A stretch of 64,000 nt of DNA. Origin: Flavobacterium sp. MK4S-17. GTDB taxonomy: Bacteria > Bacteroidota > Bacteroidia > Flavobacteriales > Flavobacteriaceae. The notes under the pieces were generated by a model that ran no database searches, was not told the DNA's origin, and saw nothing but the letters and a program-made list of their open reading frames with translations. Of this stretch, positions 33,917-41,837 are shown in pieces (the first letter of the stretch is position 1; the number at the start of each line of letters is the position of its first letter). Both the position numbers and the translations under genes were made by a program. The DNA lies in NCBI RefSeq assembly GCF_009848495.1, contig NZ_WWEP01000013.1:1-64000 (forward strand), given 5' to 3'.

Positions 33917-34123
33917 ATGATTACAGATAACAACGTACAGCAAGGCAACAGGGGCGGAGAGGAATATGGCGAAGGCAATTTCCATAAAAGCTCAAGGAAC
34001 CAGGATAGCCAAAGGCACGAAGCAACTCAGGAAGAAGAAAAACATAAACAAACTCAGGAAGAAGAGAAATTTAGCCCTGGCGAAGATGAGGAGTATGATG
34101 CAGAGGATTTTGCCACAGATTAA
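33917..34123 (+). CDS. Small Glu/Gln-rich hydrophilic protein
   Basis: A 68-residue protein with no signal peptide and no hydrophobic core. It contains two near-identical units (ATQEEEKHK and QTQEEEKFS) and an acidic tail (GEDEEYDAEDFATD). It looks intrinsically disordered and stress-protein-like, as does the 30170 product. Function is unknown. Confidence 0.55.
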   Translation: MITDNNVQQGNRGGEEYGEGNFHKSSRNQDSQRHEATQEEEKHKQTQEEEKFSPGEDEEYDAEDFATD

Positions 34124-34160
34124 GTTACGCTATTGATTGTTTAACCAAAACTTGAAAAAC

Positions 34161-34838
34161 ATGTTTTCATTATCATGGACAGAATTATCATTACGGCTTG
34201 TTTTAGCTGCTGTTTTTGGCGCTGCCATTGGTATTGAGCGTGAACGCAAGGACTGGGCTGCCGGAATGCGCACACATATGCTGGTGTGCGTAGGCTCCTG
34301 CCTTATGATGATGGTATCTTCATTTGGCTTTGGGGATACAATGGGCAGGGAAAATGTGGAGTTAGACCCTTCAAGGGTAGCAGCCCAGATTATCAGCGGT
34401 ATAGGTTTTATAGGTGCCGGCACAATACTATTTTTAAAGCCTACAACAGTTTTAGGCTTAACAACGGCTTCAGGATTATGGACGGTAGCAGGAATAGGTA
34501 TGGCAACAGGCGGCGGTATGTATTATGCAGCCATAGCCACCACAATACTGGCTATAATTATATTATGGGGGATGCAGCCCATACAAAAGAAGTTTTCACC
34601 AAAGTTTCAAAACAAATCATTAGTTATCAGTATAAAACCCGATACCAGCCCGCAGTTAATCATTGAACGTTTTTTTGAAGATAAACATTTGGATTTTGCC
34701 AATTTTTCAATTAACCGGACTGCAGAAGAAACTATTATAGAAATGAAAATTGAAAAAGCGGGCAATGCAACTTTAAAGCAAATGGCACAAAAACTGCATG
34801 AAGACCCGTCAGTTAAAAAAATATCATGGAGCAATTAA
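34161..34838 (+). CDS. MgtC/SapB family membrane protein
   Basis: A 225-residue protein: MFSLSWTELSLRLVLAAVFG, the MgtC signature GAAIGIERERKDWAAGMRTH, several membrane helices (SGIGFIGAGTILFLKP; TTASGLWTVAGIGMATGGGM) and a C-terminal cytoplasmic ACT-like domain (about 155-225). MgtC proteins act in adaptation to low Mg2+ and acid stress, by limiting F1Fo ATPase in some bacteria. An in-frame ATG at 34137 would add eight residues. The VOC gene begins 2 bp after the stop. Confidence 0.9.
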   Translation: MFSLSWTELSLRLVLAAVFGAAIGIERERKDWAAGMRTHMLVCVGSCLMMMVSSFGFGDTMGRENVELDPSRVAAQIISGIGFIGAGTILFLKPTTVLGLTTASGLWTVAGIGMATGGGMYYAAIATTILAIIILWGMQPIQKKFSPKFQNKSLVISIKPDTSPQLIIERFFEDKHLDFANFSINRTAEETIIEMKIEKAGNATLKQMAQKLHEDPSVKKISWSN

Positions 34839-34840
34839 AC

Positions 34841-35206
34841 ATGAAACACCTACATTCCATATCACATATTGAAATACCTGCACCCGATTTTACCTCGGCA
34901 ATAGAATTTTATAAAGCTGTATTCAACTGGGGCATAGAACTGGTAACGGTAGGGCATTATGCCTTTTTTACCATAGGCAACACCGGGGCAGGCGGTGCAT
35001 TTAATTCGGCTTTAATGCCTGCGCCTGAAGGTACGGGGCTGCAGGTAATGATTTATGTTGACAGCATTGATGAAACTGTTAAAAGCATTGAAGCTAACGG
35101 TGGTAAAATAATTAAAGCCCGCACGGAAATTCCCGGCGGGCATGGTTTTTATGCTGTATTTACAGATACTAACAGCAATTATATGCAGATACATTCTATG
35201 CAGTAA
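34841..35206 (+). CDS. VOC/glyoxalase-fold protein
   Basis: A 121-residue protein with the paired beta-alpha-beta-beta-beta modules of the vicinal oxygen chelate fold: HLHSISHIEIPAPDFTSAIEF at the start and VMIYVDSIDETVKSIEANGG in the second module. It resembles short 'VOC family' proteins of unknown substrate (AAQ-type bleomycin/glyoxalase). It follows mgtC by 2 bp and is probably cotranscribed. The 34826 upstream codon would overlap mgtC and was not used. Confidence 0.85.
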   Translation: MKHLHSISHIEIPAPDFTSAIEFYKAVFNWGIELVTVGHYAFFTIGNTGAGGAFNSALMPAPEGTGLQVMIYVDSIDETVKSIEANGGKIIKARTEIPGGHGFYAVFTDTNSNYMQIHSMQ

Positions 35207-35210
35207 ATAG

Positions 35211-35927
35211 TTACGTAAATATTTTTACTGTTTCCTGGCTGATTTTTTTTGGTGTTCCGGTTTCCATAAAACGTTTAAATCCTAAAACATCTTTTCGAAC
35301 CATTTTTTCGAACAGTGGGTTAAGCAGTGCTGCTACCTCCTCGCCTGCCAGCCCAAGTGGTGCATGATAGGAAAATACTATATGCACCAGTGTGCCCAGT
35401 TCTCCCGCATCTTTAAACTCTACTTTACCTACATTTTTTACAGTGGAGCCCGAAACCGACCTCCAGCTAATATACCTGTGGGGTTCATCGCGCACAACTT
35501 CTGCTTTCCATTTTACTTTTCCCACACCGCCAGGCAAAGTAGCCTTCCACTCAGAAAATTCCTCGCTGATTATAGTAACCTCATCAAGATGCTCCATAAA
35601 CAAAGGCAGGTTTTGCAGGTTTCGCCATGAGTCATAAACATCCTCGCGCCTGCGGTTAATAATCATTCTTGCATGAATATTAATGTTAGAACCCTTAGGC
35701 ATTACAGCCCTACGCCTGTTTAAAAACTTTTCCCCTGCCTCGCTTGCAGGGCAATATCCGCTTACCCCCCTGAAAATCATAAATCCTGCGGCTGCAATTT
35801 CGGCTACGCTTCTTTTATACTTCAGGGAATCGTATAGCAGGTAAAATCCGCCCAGGGTTGAAATAACCCTTTCAATATCGTTTATATTTCTTTTCAGCTT
35901 TGGTAAATTAATGTTCCTGGATTCCAT
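35211..35927 (-). CDS. DUF2892 membrane domain fused to SRPBCC lipid-binding domain
   Basis: A 238-residue fusion. Residues about 8-70 match the two-helix YgaP-like DUF2892 domain (LKRNINDIERVISTLGGFYL, AAGFMIFRGVSGYCP). Residues about 85-225 are a SRPBCC/polyketide cyclase fold (INRRREDVYDSWRNLQNLPL, MEHLDEVTIISEEFSEWKAT). Comparable proteins in Bacteroidetes are called 'SRPBCC family'. It may bind a hydrophobic ligand at the membrane; this is inference. It is transcribed from the phased-repeat promoter at 35950-36001. Confidence 0.82.
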   Translation of the reverse strand: MESRNINLPKLKRNINDIERVISTLGGFYLLYDSLKYKRSVAEIAAAGFMIFRGVSGYCPASEAGEKFLNRRRAVMPKGSNINIHARMIINRRREDVYDSWRNLQNLPLFMEHLDEVTIISEEFSEWKATLPGGVGKVKWKAEVVRDEPHRYISWRSVSGSTVKNVGKVEFKDAGELGTLVHIVFSYHAPLGLAGEEVAALLNPLFEKMVRKDVLGFKRFMETGTPKKISQETVKIFT

Positions 35928-35949
35928 AAATAGTTGGTAATTTTCTGTT

Positions 35950-36001
35950 TAAAAATAACGAATAAACAAGAAAAACCTTTATGCTTTAACACTACATTAG
36001 C
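35950..36001 (-). promoter_or_regulatory. Phased GCTAAT/GTTAAA repeats plus TATTTTTA box (stress-island promoter 4)
   Basis: On the minus strand GCTAAT (36001-35996) and GTTAAA (35990-35985) are 11 bp apart. Exactly 27 bp follow, then TATTTTTA (35957-35950), 22 bp before the start of the SRPBCC gene. This is the same design as promoters 1-3, found independently of them. Confidence 0.6.
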
Positions 36002-36009
36002 AACAAAAA

Positions 36010-36031
36010 AAACCCGGATATCTCCGGGTTT
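36010..36031. terminator. Terminator of small secreted protein C gene
   Basis: AAACCCGGA (36010-36018) and TCCGGGTTT (36023-36031), followed on the minus strand by a T-run. Confidence 0.85.
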
Positions 36032-36051
36032 GCAGTTAAATCAGTTTTTTG

Positions 36052-36378
36052 TCAGGGCCTGGCAGGAGTTGCCGGTGTGGCTGGCCTGCCGCCGGGATTG
36101 GTTGGCGAACCTGTGGGCGATGTCTTTGGATAGTTGATACTATCATTTCTCCTGTTGCGGTCGTTCCTCTTGTTGCGGTCAATGCCGTTGTCCCTGGCAT
36201 TTTCTTTCCTTCTTTCCTGTGTTGTTTTTGTACGGTCGGTACGGGTCCTGTCCCTGTCCTTTTGCAAACGGCCCCTTTCTGTACGGGTTCTTTCGGCAGG
36301 TGTGGTTGTTGTGTCCACCTGCGCCGAAGCTATACCAAAAGCCAGTATTGCCCCAATAGTTAAAAATGCCTTTTTCAT
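36052..36378 (-). CDS. Small secreted charged protein C
   Basis: A 108-residue protein: signal peptide MKKAFLTIGAILAFGIASAQ, nearly identical to that of protein B, then an Arg/Thr/Asp-rich stretch (TERGRLQKDRDRTRTDRTKT; RNKRNDRNRRNDSINYP) and a Pro/Ala-rich end (GGRPATPATPARP). It is likely disordered. A TACTTTTA box (36407-36414) and GTTAAT/GTTAAC copies upstream look like a weaker version of the island promoter. Confidence 0.65.
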   Translation of the reverse strand: MKKAFLTIGAILAFGIASAQVDTTTTPAERTRTERGRLQKDRDRTRTDRTKTTQERRKENARDNGIDRNKRNDRNRRNDSINYPKTSPTGSPTNPGGRPATPATPARP

Positions 36379-36576
36379 AACTTAAAAATTTTTTATTTAT
36401 TTATAGTAAAAGTAGGCAAGCATTTTCATATAAAACCCTGTTTTACAATTATTAACCCAAGTTTGGCTATGCCTACTAAGCTGTGTTAACCCCTACAGTT
36501 TTATACCATATTTTGACATAATAATATACCTGCAACTATTTAGTTTTAAATAAATTTACCCTTTAAACATTTTATT

Positions 36577-37668
36577 ATGCATTATCTGCAAAAACTACTA
36601 TTATTTTTTACTGCTTCTGTTTTTTTTACTGCTACGGTAAATGATAAAAATTATTATATACTACTCGGAAGGACAGAAGTTCTGGATAATGAAAAAATAG
36701 CACTTATAGGTTCTGCGGCATCGGTAACTTTTAGCTTTAAAGGTGAGGAATGTAATGTAACGCTGCAAACCGAAAACAGTTATGAGCATCATAATTTTGT
36801 TTCTTTAGAATTAGACGGCAAGTATATTGGCAGGCTCAGGATAACCGAAAAGGCTAAAGTTTATAACATTCCTGTTCCTAAAGGACTTTCAGTACATAAG
36901 CTAAGCATCTGCAAAGCTACAGAAGCATCGGTAGGTACCATAGTGTTTCATGGCGCAAAAGCCAAACTTGTACATACGCAGGGTGCTACCAAACCCAGGA
37001 AAAAAATTGAGTTTATAGGCGACTCCATTACATGTGGTATGGGTGCTGATACAGAAGAAATACCCTGCGGTACTGACGAGTGGTATGACCAGCATAACGC
37101 TTATTTTGCTTATGGCCCTGTTACGGCACGCAGCCTTAAAGCAGGTTACCTGCTTAGTTCTGTATCGGGTATTGGTATGTACCGTAACTGGAATGATGAG
37201 CATAAGGAAGAACCTATAATGCCTGATGTATATGGCAAACTCTACCTTAATTTTAAAGGAAATGATACCCCCTATGATTTTAGTTTTCACCCGGATGTAA
37301 CTTGTATAGCATTAGGCACCAATGATTTTTCTGATGGAGACGGCACAAAGACCAGGCTTCCTTTTAATGAAGACAAATACGTTTCCAATTGCATCAGTTT
37401 TATAAATATGCTATTGAAACATACTCCCGATACTCAAATTGTGCTTTTAAACAGCCCTATGGTTACCGGCGAAAAAAGTGAAATTTTCATAAAATGCCTA
37501 GAGCGCGTGCAGCAGGCTTTTAAAGGAAAAAGCAATAAACCTGTAAAGATTTTTAAATTTACTGCTGTTATCCCTCATGGCTGCACTTACCACCCTGATA
37601 TTAATGACCATAAAGCCATGGCTGCACAGCTTACGCCTTTTTTAAACTCTATAATGCATGAAAAGTAA
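36577..37668 (+). CDS. SGNH/GDSL esterase of CE2 type
   Basis: A 363-residue secreted esterase: signal peptide, an N-terminal jelly-roll (about 30-135) and a C-terminal SGNH domain. S150 is the nucleophile in FIGDSITCGMG, the GTNDF block follows and H339 (HPDIND) is the likely general base. CE2 enzymes remove acetyl from xylan or glucomannan and prefer O6. It heads an operon with a SASA esterase and GH3, and with the mannan locus nearby, acetylated glucomannan is the likely target (inference). Its last 11 bp overlap the next gene. Confidence 0.85.
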   Translation: MHYLQKLLLFFTASVFFTATVNDKNYYILLGRTEVLDNEKIALIGSAASVTFSFKGEECNVTLQTENSYEHHNFVSLELDGKYIGRLRITEKAKVYNIPVPKGLSVHKLSICKATEASVGTIVFHGAKAKLVHTQGATKPRKKIEFIGDSITCGMGADTEEIPCGTDEWYDQHNAYFAYGPVTARSLKAGYLLSSVSGIGMYRNWNDEHKEEPIMPDVYGKLYLNFKGNDTPYDFSFHPDVTCIALGTNDFSDGDGTKTRLPFNEDKYVSNCISFINMLLKHTPDTQIVLLNSPMVTGEKSEIFIKCLERVQQAFKGKSNKPVKIFKFTAVIPHGCTYHPDINDHKAMAAQLTPFLNSIMHEK

Positions 37669-39043
37669 TAGTTTAATTGTAAAATTTTTATTCCTGATTA
37701 TCCTGCTTCCTGCAATGGCAAATGCCAATGTTATTTTACCTTCATTTTTTTCTGACAATATGGTGCTGCAACGCAATGCCGAAGTAAAAATATGGGGATG
37801 GGGGCACCCGTTTGAAGAGATTATTATAACCCCGGGATGGACTACTGAAAAATATAAAGCAGTGCCCAACAACCAGGCATATTGGGAGATAAAAATAAAA
37901 ACTCCCGGCGCAGGCGGGCCGTACCAAATTAATTTTAAAGGCTATAACGAAATTTTGCTTAATAATGTAATGCTGGGCGAAGTATGGTTTTGTTCAGGGC
38001 AGTCTAATATGGAATGGACAGCCAATGCAGGTATAGATAATGCCGAAGAAGAAATAGCCAACGCCAATTATCCTGATATACGCTTTTACAATACCCCAAA
38101 ACTTTCGGCAGAAACACCACAAATAAATATGCCCGGCAATTGGAAAGTATGTACACCCGAAACCATGAGGCATTCCACTGCCATAGGATATTTTTTTGCG
38201 CAATACCTTCAAAAAGATTTAAACGGAGTGGCTGTAGGCATAATCAATTCCAGTTGGGGCGGCACTCCTGCCGAAATATGGATGCCTGCCGAAGCATTTT
38301 CAAATAATACCGTAGCGCAGGCAGCGGCTAAATTAACCCCAATGGACTGGGGGCCAACCGAACCCGCGAGGGCTTATAATGCTATGGTTAACCCCATAGT
38401 AGGTTACACTATAGCAGGCGCATTATGGTATCAGGGGGAAAGTAATACCGGTTCTGATGTTTATGATGTAACACTGGCGGCTCTTATAAATTCATGGCGT
38501 GCCGCCTGGCAAAGCAACTTCCCTTTTTATTTTGTGCAGATAGCCCCTTTTAATTATGAAGGTGGTACTACACAGGGAGTAACTATACGAAATGCCCAAA
38601 GAAAAGTATTAGATGCTGTAACCAAAACGGGCATGGTTGTTATAAGCGATATAAGCCCTACTGACGATATACACCCAAGGGATAAAAGAAGTGTGGGTAA
38701 ACGCCTTGCCAACCTGGCACTAAGCAGCCATTATGGTATTGATAAGGGTATTGTAAACAGCCCATTGTTTAAGTATGCTGAATATAAAGGCAGTAAGGCA
38801 ATTGTGTACTTTAACTATGCCGACGGGCTCCATTTTAAAGGCAAATCTTCTGCTGTATTTGAGCTTGCCGGGGCTGATGGTGTTTTTTTCCCTGCAAAAG
38901 CAACTGTAAAAAATAATACTGTTGAGGTTGTATCAAAAAAAGTAAAAGAACCGAAATATGTGCGCTATGCGTGGCACAATACCGCACAGGCCAACCTGTT
39001 TAATAAAGCAGGGCTACCGGCTTCTTCATTCACAAGTAAATAA
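37658..39043 (+). CDS. Sialate O-acetylesterase-like (SASA) carbohydrate esterase
   Basis: A 461-residue secreted protein: signal peptide (LPAMANA), a jelly-roll-like domain (about 25-105), then the SASA/SGNH domain with nucleophile S116 in FCSGQSNMEW and the late DDIHPRDKRSVG motif giving Asp and His. Family members take acetyl groups off sialate or plant polysaccharides. No sialidase genes are nearby, so plant glycan is the more likely substrate. It overlaps the CE2 gene by 11 bp and lies 5 bp upstream of GH3. Confidence 0.88.
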   Translation: MKSNSLIVKFLFLIILLPAMANANVILPSFFSDNMVLQRNAEVKIWGWGHPFEEIIITPGWTTEKYKAVPNNQAYWEIKIKTPGAGGPYQINFKGYNEILLNNVMLGEVWFCSGQSNMEWTANAGIDNAEEEIANANYPDIRFYNTPKLSAETPQINMPGNWKVCTPETMRHSTAIGYFFAQYLQKDLNGVAVGIINSSWGGTPAEIWMPAEAFSNNTVAQAAAKLTPMDWGPTEPARAYNAMVNPIVGYTIAGALWYQGESNTGSDVYDVTLAALINSWRAAWQSNFPFYFVQIAPFNYEGGTTQGVTIRNAQRKVLDAVTKTGMVVISDISPTDDIHPRDKRSVGKRLANLALSSHYGIDKGIVNSPLFKYAEYKGSKAIVYFNYADGLHFKGKSSAVFELAGADGVFFPAKATVKNNTVEVVSKKVKEPKYVRYAWHNTAQANLFNKAGLPASSFTSK

Positions 39044-39048
39044 ACACT

Positions 39049-41322
39049 ATGAAACAAACACTATTAATCCTTGCTGTACTTGCCGGAACAACAGTAGGCC
39101 GGGCGCAAAATAAAAAAACAATGGATAAAAATACTATAGGGCAAAAAGTTGAAAATCTGCTCTCAAAAATGACACTTGAGGAAAAGGTAGGGCAAATGAA
39201 CCAGTACAATGGCTTTTGGGATGTTACCGGGCCTTCGCCAAAAGAAGGCAATGCTGCCTTAAAATATGAGCACCTGCGCAAAGGCTGGGTTGGCTCTATG
39301 CTAACCGTGAGGGGCGTTAAGGAAGTTAAGGCGGTACAAAAAATTGCTGTTGAGGAAAGCAGGCTGGGTATTCCGCTTATTATTGGGTTTGATGTAATAC
39401 ACGGTTATAAAACGTTAAGCCCTATACCATTGGCAGAAGCCGCAAGTTGGGATATGGAGGCGATACAAAATTCTGCCAAGGTAGCTGCCTCCGAAGCGGC
39501 AGCATCAGGCATCAACTGGACCTTTGGGCCAAATGTTGATATTTCCCGCGATGCACGATGGGGCCGGGTGATGGAAGGTGCCGGTGAAGACCCTTTCTTA
39601 GGAAGCAAAGTGGCCGAAGCAAGGGTAAAAGGCTTTCAGGGTAATGACCTTGCCTCTCCCCTGACCATAGCTGCCTGTGCCAAGCATTTTGCAGCATACG
39701 GTTTTGCAGAAGCAGGAAGGGATTACAATACAGTTGATATAAGCAATGCCACTTTATACAATACTGTACTCCCCCCATTTAAGACAGCTAAGGAGGCAGG
39801 TGTGCGCACCTTTATGAATTCCTTTAATATATTAAATGGTGTGCCCGCTACAGGCAGCAGTTTCCTTCAGCGCGAAATTTTAAAAGGAAAATGGGGCTTT
39901 GACGGTTTTATTATTACCGACTGGGCATCTATAAGGGAAATGGTGGCGCACGGTTTTGCAAAAGATGGTGCCGAAGCTGCCGAAAAAGCAGTTGAAGCAG
40001 GAGCCGATATGGATATGGAAAGCCACTTATACATAGCGGAACTGGTTAAGCTGGTTAAGGAAGGTAAGGTTAGTGAGAAACTAATTGATGATGCCGTAAG
40101 GAGAATACTAAGAGTTAAACATGAATTGGGTTTATTTGATAACCCATATAAATATTGCGATGAGAAAAGGGAAAAAGAAATTATAGGCAGTAAAGCTAAT
40201 AATGATGCCGTGCTGGATATGGCTAAAAAATCTATTGTGCTGCTTAAAAACGAAGGCAATTTATTACCACTCAAAAAAAACGGACAGAAAATAGCATTGA
40301 TAGGGGCACTGGCCGCCGATAAAAATAGCCCTTTGGGTAGCTGGAGGATAGCTTCTGATGACAATACTGCTGTTTCAGTACTGGAAGGCATGCAGCAATA
40401 CAAAGGCAATACGCTGGTTTATGAAAAGGGAGCCGACCTTACCACAGGCAAAACTACTTTCCTTGACGAACTGGTATTTAATACCACTGACAGAAGCGGT
40501 TTTGAAGCTGCCAAGAGTGCAGCCAAAAATGCAGATGTGGTTGTAATGGTACTTGGTGAGCATGGCTTCCAAAGCGGTGAGGGCCGCAGCCGTACTAACC
40601 TTGACTTACCGGGGCTGCAACAGGAATTGCTTGAAGAGGTTTACAAAGTTAACCCTAATATAGTTCTAGTACTTAATAATGGCCGTCCGCTTGCCTTGCC
40701 CTGGGCTGCAGAAAATATACCTGCAATAGTAGAGGCCTGGCATTTGGGTACACAAGCGGGTAATGCGGTAGCACAGGTGCTATATGGCGATTATAACCCC
40801 AGTGGCAAACTGCCAATGAGTTTTCCGCGCAATGTGGGGCAGGTGCCCATCTATTATAACCAGCACAGCACAGGCAGGCCTGTAAACAGTGATAATAATG
40901 TTTTCTGGTCGCATTACATGGATGTGGAGAAAACCCCGCTGTTTGCTTTTGGGCACGGCTTAAGTTATACCACTTTTAAATATGGCGAGCCTAAGCTGGG
41001 TAAAAAAGTGTATGCCAAAGGCGAACCTGTAAAAATTGCGGTTAACGTTACCAACACCGGTAATTATGACGGTAAAGAAGTTGTGCAGTTATATATACGA
41101 GATATAGCCGCAAGCCTTTCAAGGCCTGTAAAAGAACTAAAAGGTTTTGAACTGGTTTCCCTTAAAAAAGGCGAAACTAAAACTGTAACCTTTACACTTA
41201 CCGATAAAGAACTTGGATTTTACAATAATGAAGGAGAATATCTTGTGGAGCCGGGTATATTTAAAGTTTTTACAGGGACTTCCTCCGACAATGTACAGGA
41301 AGCTGAATTTGAATTAAAATAG
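39049..41322 (+). CDS. GH3 beta-glucosidase (BglX-like)
   Basis: A 757-residue periplasmic GH3. The (beta/alpha)8 domain spans about 40-370 and carries the nucleophile D291 in FIITDWASIREM. The alpha/beta sandwich follows with the GEHGFQSGEGRSRT region holding the candidate acid/base Glu, and a fibronectin-III-like domain ends it (about 650-757). It cleaves terminal beta-glucosides. In this operon it could trim glucose from glucomannan fragments after deacetylation by the two esterases upstream. Confidence 0.92.
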   Translation: MKQTLLILAVLAGTTVGRAQNKKTMDKNTIGQKVENLLSKMTLEEKVGQMNQYNGFWDVTGPSPKEGNAALKYEHLRKGWVGSMLTVRGVKEVKAVQKIAVEESRLGIPLIIGFDVIHGYKTLSPIPLAEAASWDMEAIQNSAKVAASEAAASGINWTFGPNVDISRDARWGRVMEGAGEDPFLGSKVAEARVKGFQGNDLASPLTIAACAKHFAAYGFAEAGRDYNTVDISNATLYNTVLPPFKTAKEAGVRTFMNSFNILNGVPATGSSFLQREILKGKWGFDGFIITDWASIREMVAHGFAKDGAEAAEKAVEAGADMDMESHLYIAELVKLVKEGKVSEKLIDDAVRRILRVKHELGLFDNPYKYCDEKREKEIIGSKANNDAVLDMAKKSIVLLKNEGNLLPLKKNGQKIALIGALAADKNSPLGSWRIASDDNTAVSVLEGMQQYKGNTLVYEKGADLTTGKTTFLDELVFNTTDRSGFEAAKSAAKNADVVVMVLGEHGFQSGEGRSRTNLDLPGLQQELLEEVYKVNPNIVLVLNNGRPLALPWAAENIPAIVEAWHLGTQAGNAVAQVLYGDYNPSGKLPMSFPRNVGQVPIYYNQHSTGRPVNSDNNVFWSHYMDVEKTPLFAFGHGLSYTTFKYGEPKLGKKVYAKGEPVKIAVNVTNTGNYDGKEVVQLYIRDIAASLSRPVKELKGFELVSLKKGETKTVTFTLTDKELGFYNNEGEYLVEPGIFKVFTGTSSDNVQEAEFELK

Positions 41323-41348
41323 GTAATTATATATTAGTTTACACCAAA

Positions 41349-41528
41349 TTATTGGAGTTGAAGAATTGTTAATCTTAGTTCGTGTTAAGTCATATTGCTC
41401 ACACGTGTGCGATTACCATCTGTAAATGATATAAAAGCTCCATTTTCAGCGTCTCTTACTCTTACAATTTACTCAACGTCAATTAATTGGGCTTGACCGT
41501 CTGAGCTTTTTATTTCAATAAATTTCAT
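41349..41528 (-). pseudogene. Decayed small FlbD-like protein gene
   Basis: From ATG 41528 the frame reads MKFIEIKSSDGQAQLIDVE, then TAA, IVRVRDAENGAFISFTDGNR, TRVSNMT, TAA, HELRLTILQLQ and TAA at 41349. Removing the two inner stops gives a plausible short protein of about 58 residues that resembles small 'MKFIEV..DG..LINvdyI' proteins. Both internal TAA codons sit where a TAY (Tyr) codon would fit. I see no frameshift. The assignment to a family is by eye. Confidence 0.5.
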
Positions 41529-41568
41529 TTTTGATATTTTTAAGGTTATCCCCAAATATACAAAAAGT

Positions 41569-41597
41569 AAGTCCCTCAATATTAACTTGAAGGGCTT
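41569..41597. terminator. Terminator in decayed patch
   Basis: AAGTCCCTCAA (41569-41579) pairs with TTGAAGGGCTT (41587-41597) with one mismatch. A T-run follows on the plus strand, and a TTACTTTTT tract on the minus strand. It sits just after the stop of the 41608 remnant. Confidence 0.6.
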
Positions 41598-41607
41598 TTT
41601 ACTACAT

Positions 41608-41730
41608 TTACAGTACTAATCTTGTAGGAGATAGAATTTCGGTATTTGGATTGTAGAGCTTTTTTGAAAAAAGCTGGACATAATAGTTTGTGCCATAAGC
41701 CAGAGTACTTCGGAAGTAAATATAGTATTC
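41608..41730 (-). pseudogene. C-terminal remnant of an unidentified protein gene
   Basis: The minus strand is open for 40 codons (EYYIYFRSTLAYGTNYYVQL, FSKKLYNPNTEILSPTRLVL, stop at 41608). It has a protein-like composition, no start codon, and its upstream part merges into the terminator palindrome at 41749-41775. It is probably the tail of a lost gene. This is weak evidence. Confidence 0.35.
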
Positions 41731-41748
41731 ATAATTTCTAAATATTAA

Positions 41749-41775
41749 AAAGCCACTCCTTAATTGGGTGGCTTT
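41749..41775. terminator. Terminator hairpin
   Basis: AAAGCCACTC (41749-41758) and GGGTGGCTTT (41766-41775) with A/T flanks. The gene it serves is not clear; it may end read-through from the GH3 operon. Confidence 0.65.
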
Positions 41776-41837
41776 ATTGTTAATAAAAATGTTAATAGAT
41801 TTTATATATTGTTTTTATTTTTTTAATAGATTTTTGC

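Noticed and set aside
39867-40409. 180-codon minus-strand open frame within GH3
   Set aside because: GH3 is full length with the catalytic Asp in the sense frame; the antisense frame has a Ser/Leu-rich low-complexity translation and no promoter.
41349-41528. Stop-codon readthrough or selenocysteine-like recoding at the TAA codons
   Set aside because: The codons are TAA, many genes here end in TAA, and no recoding structure was seen; pseudogene decay is simpler.
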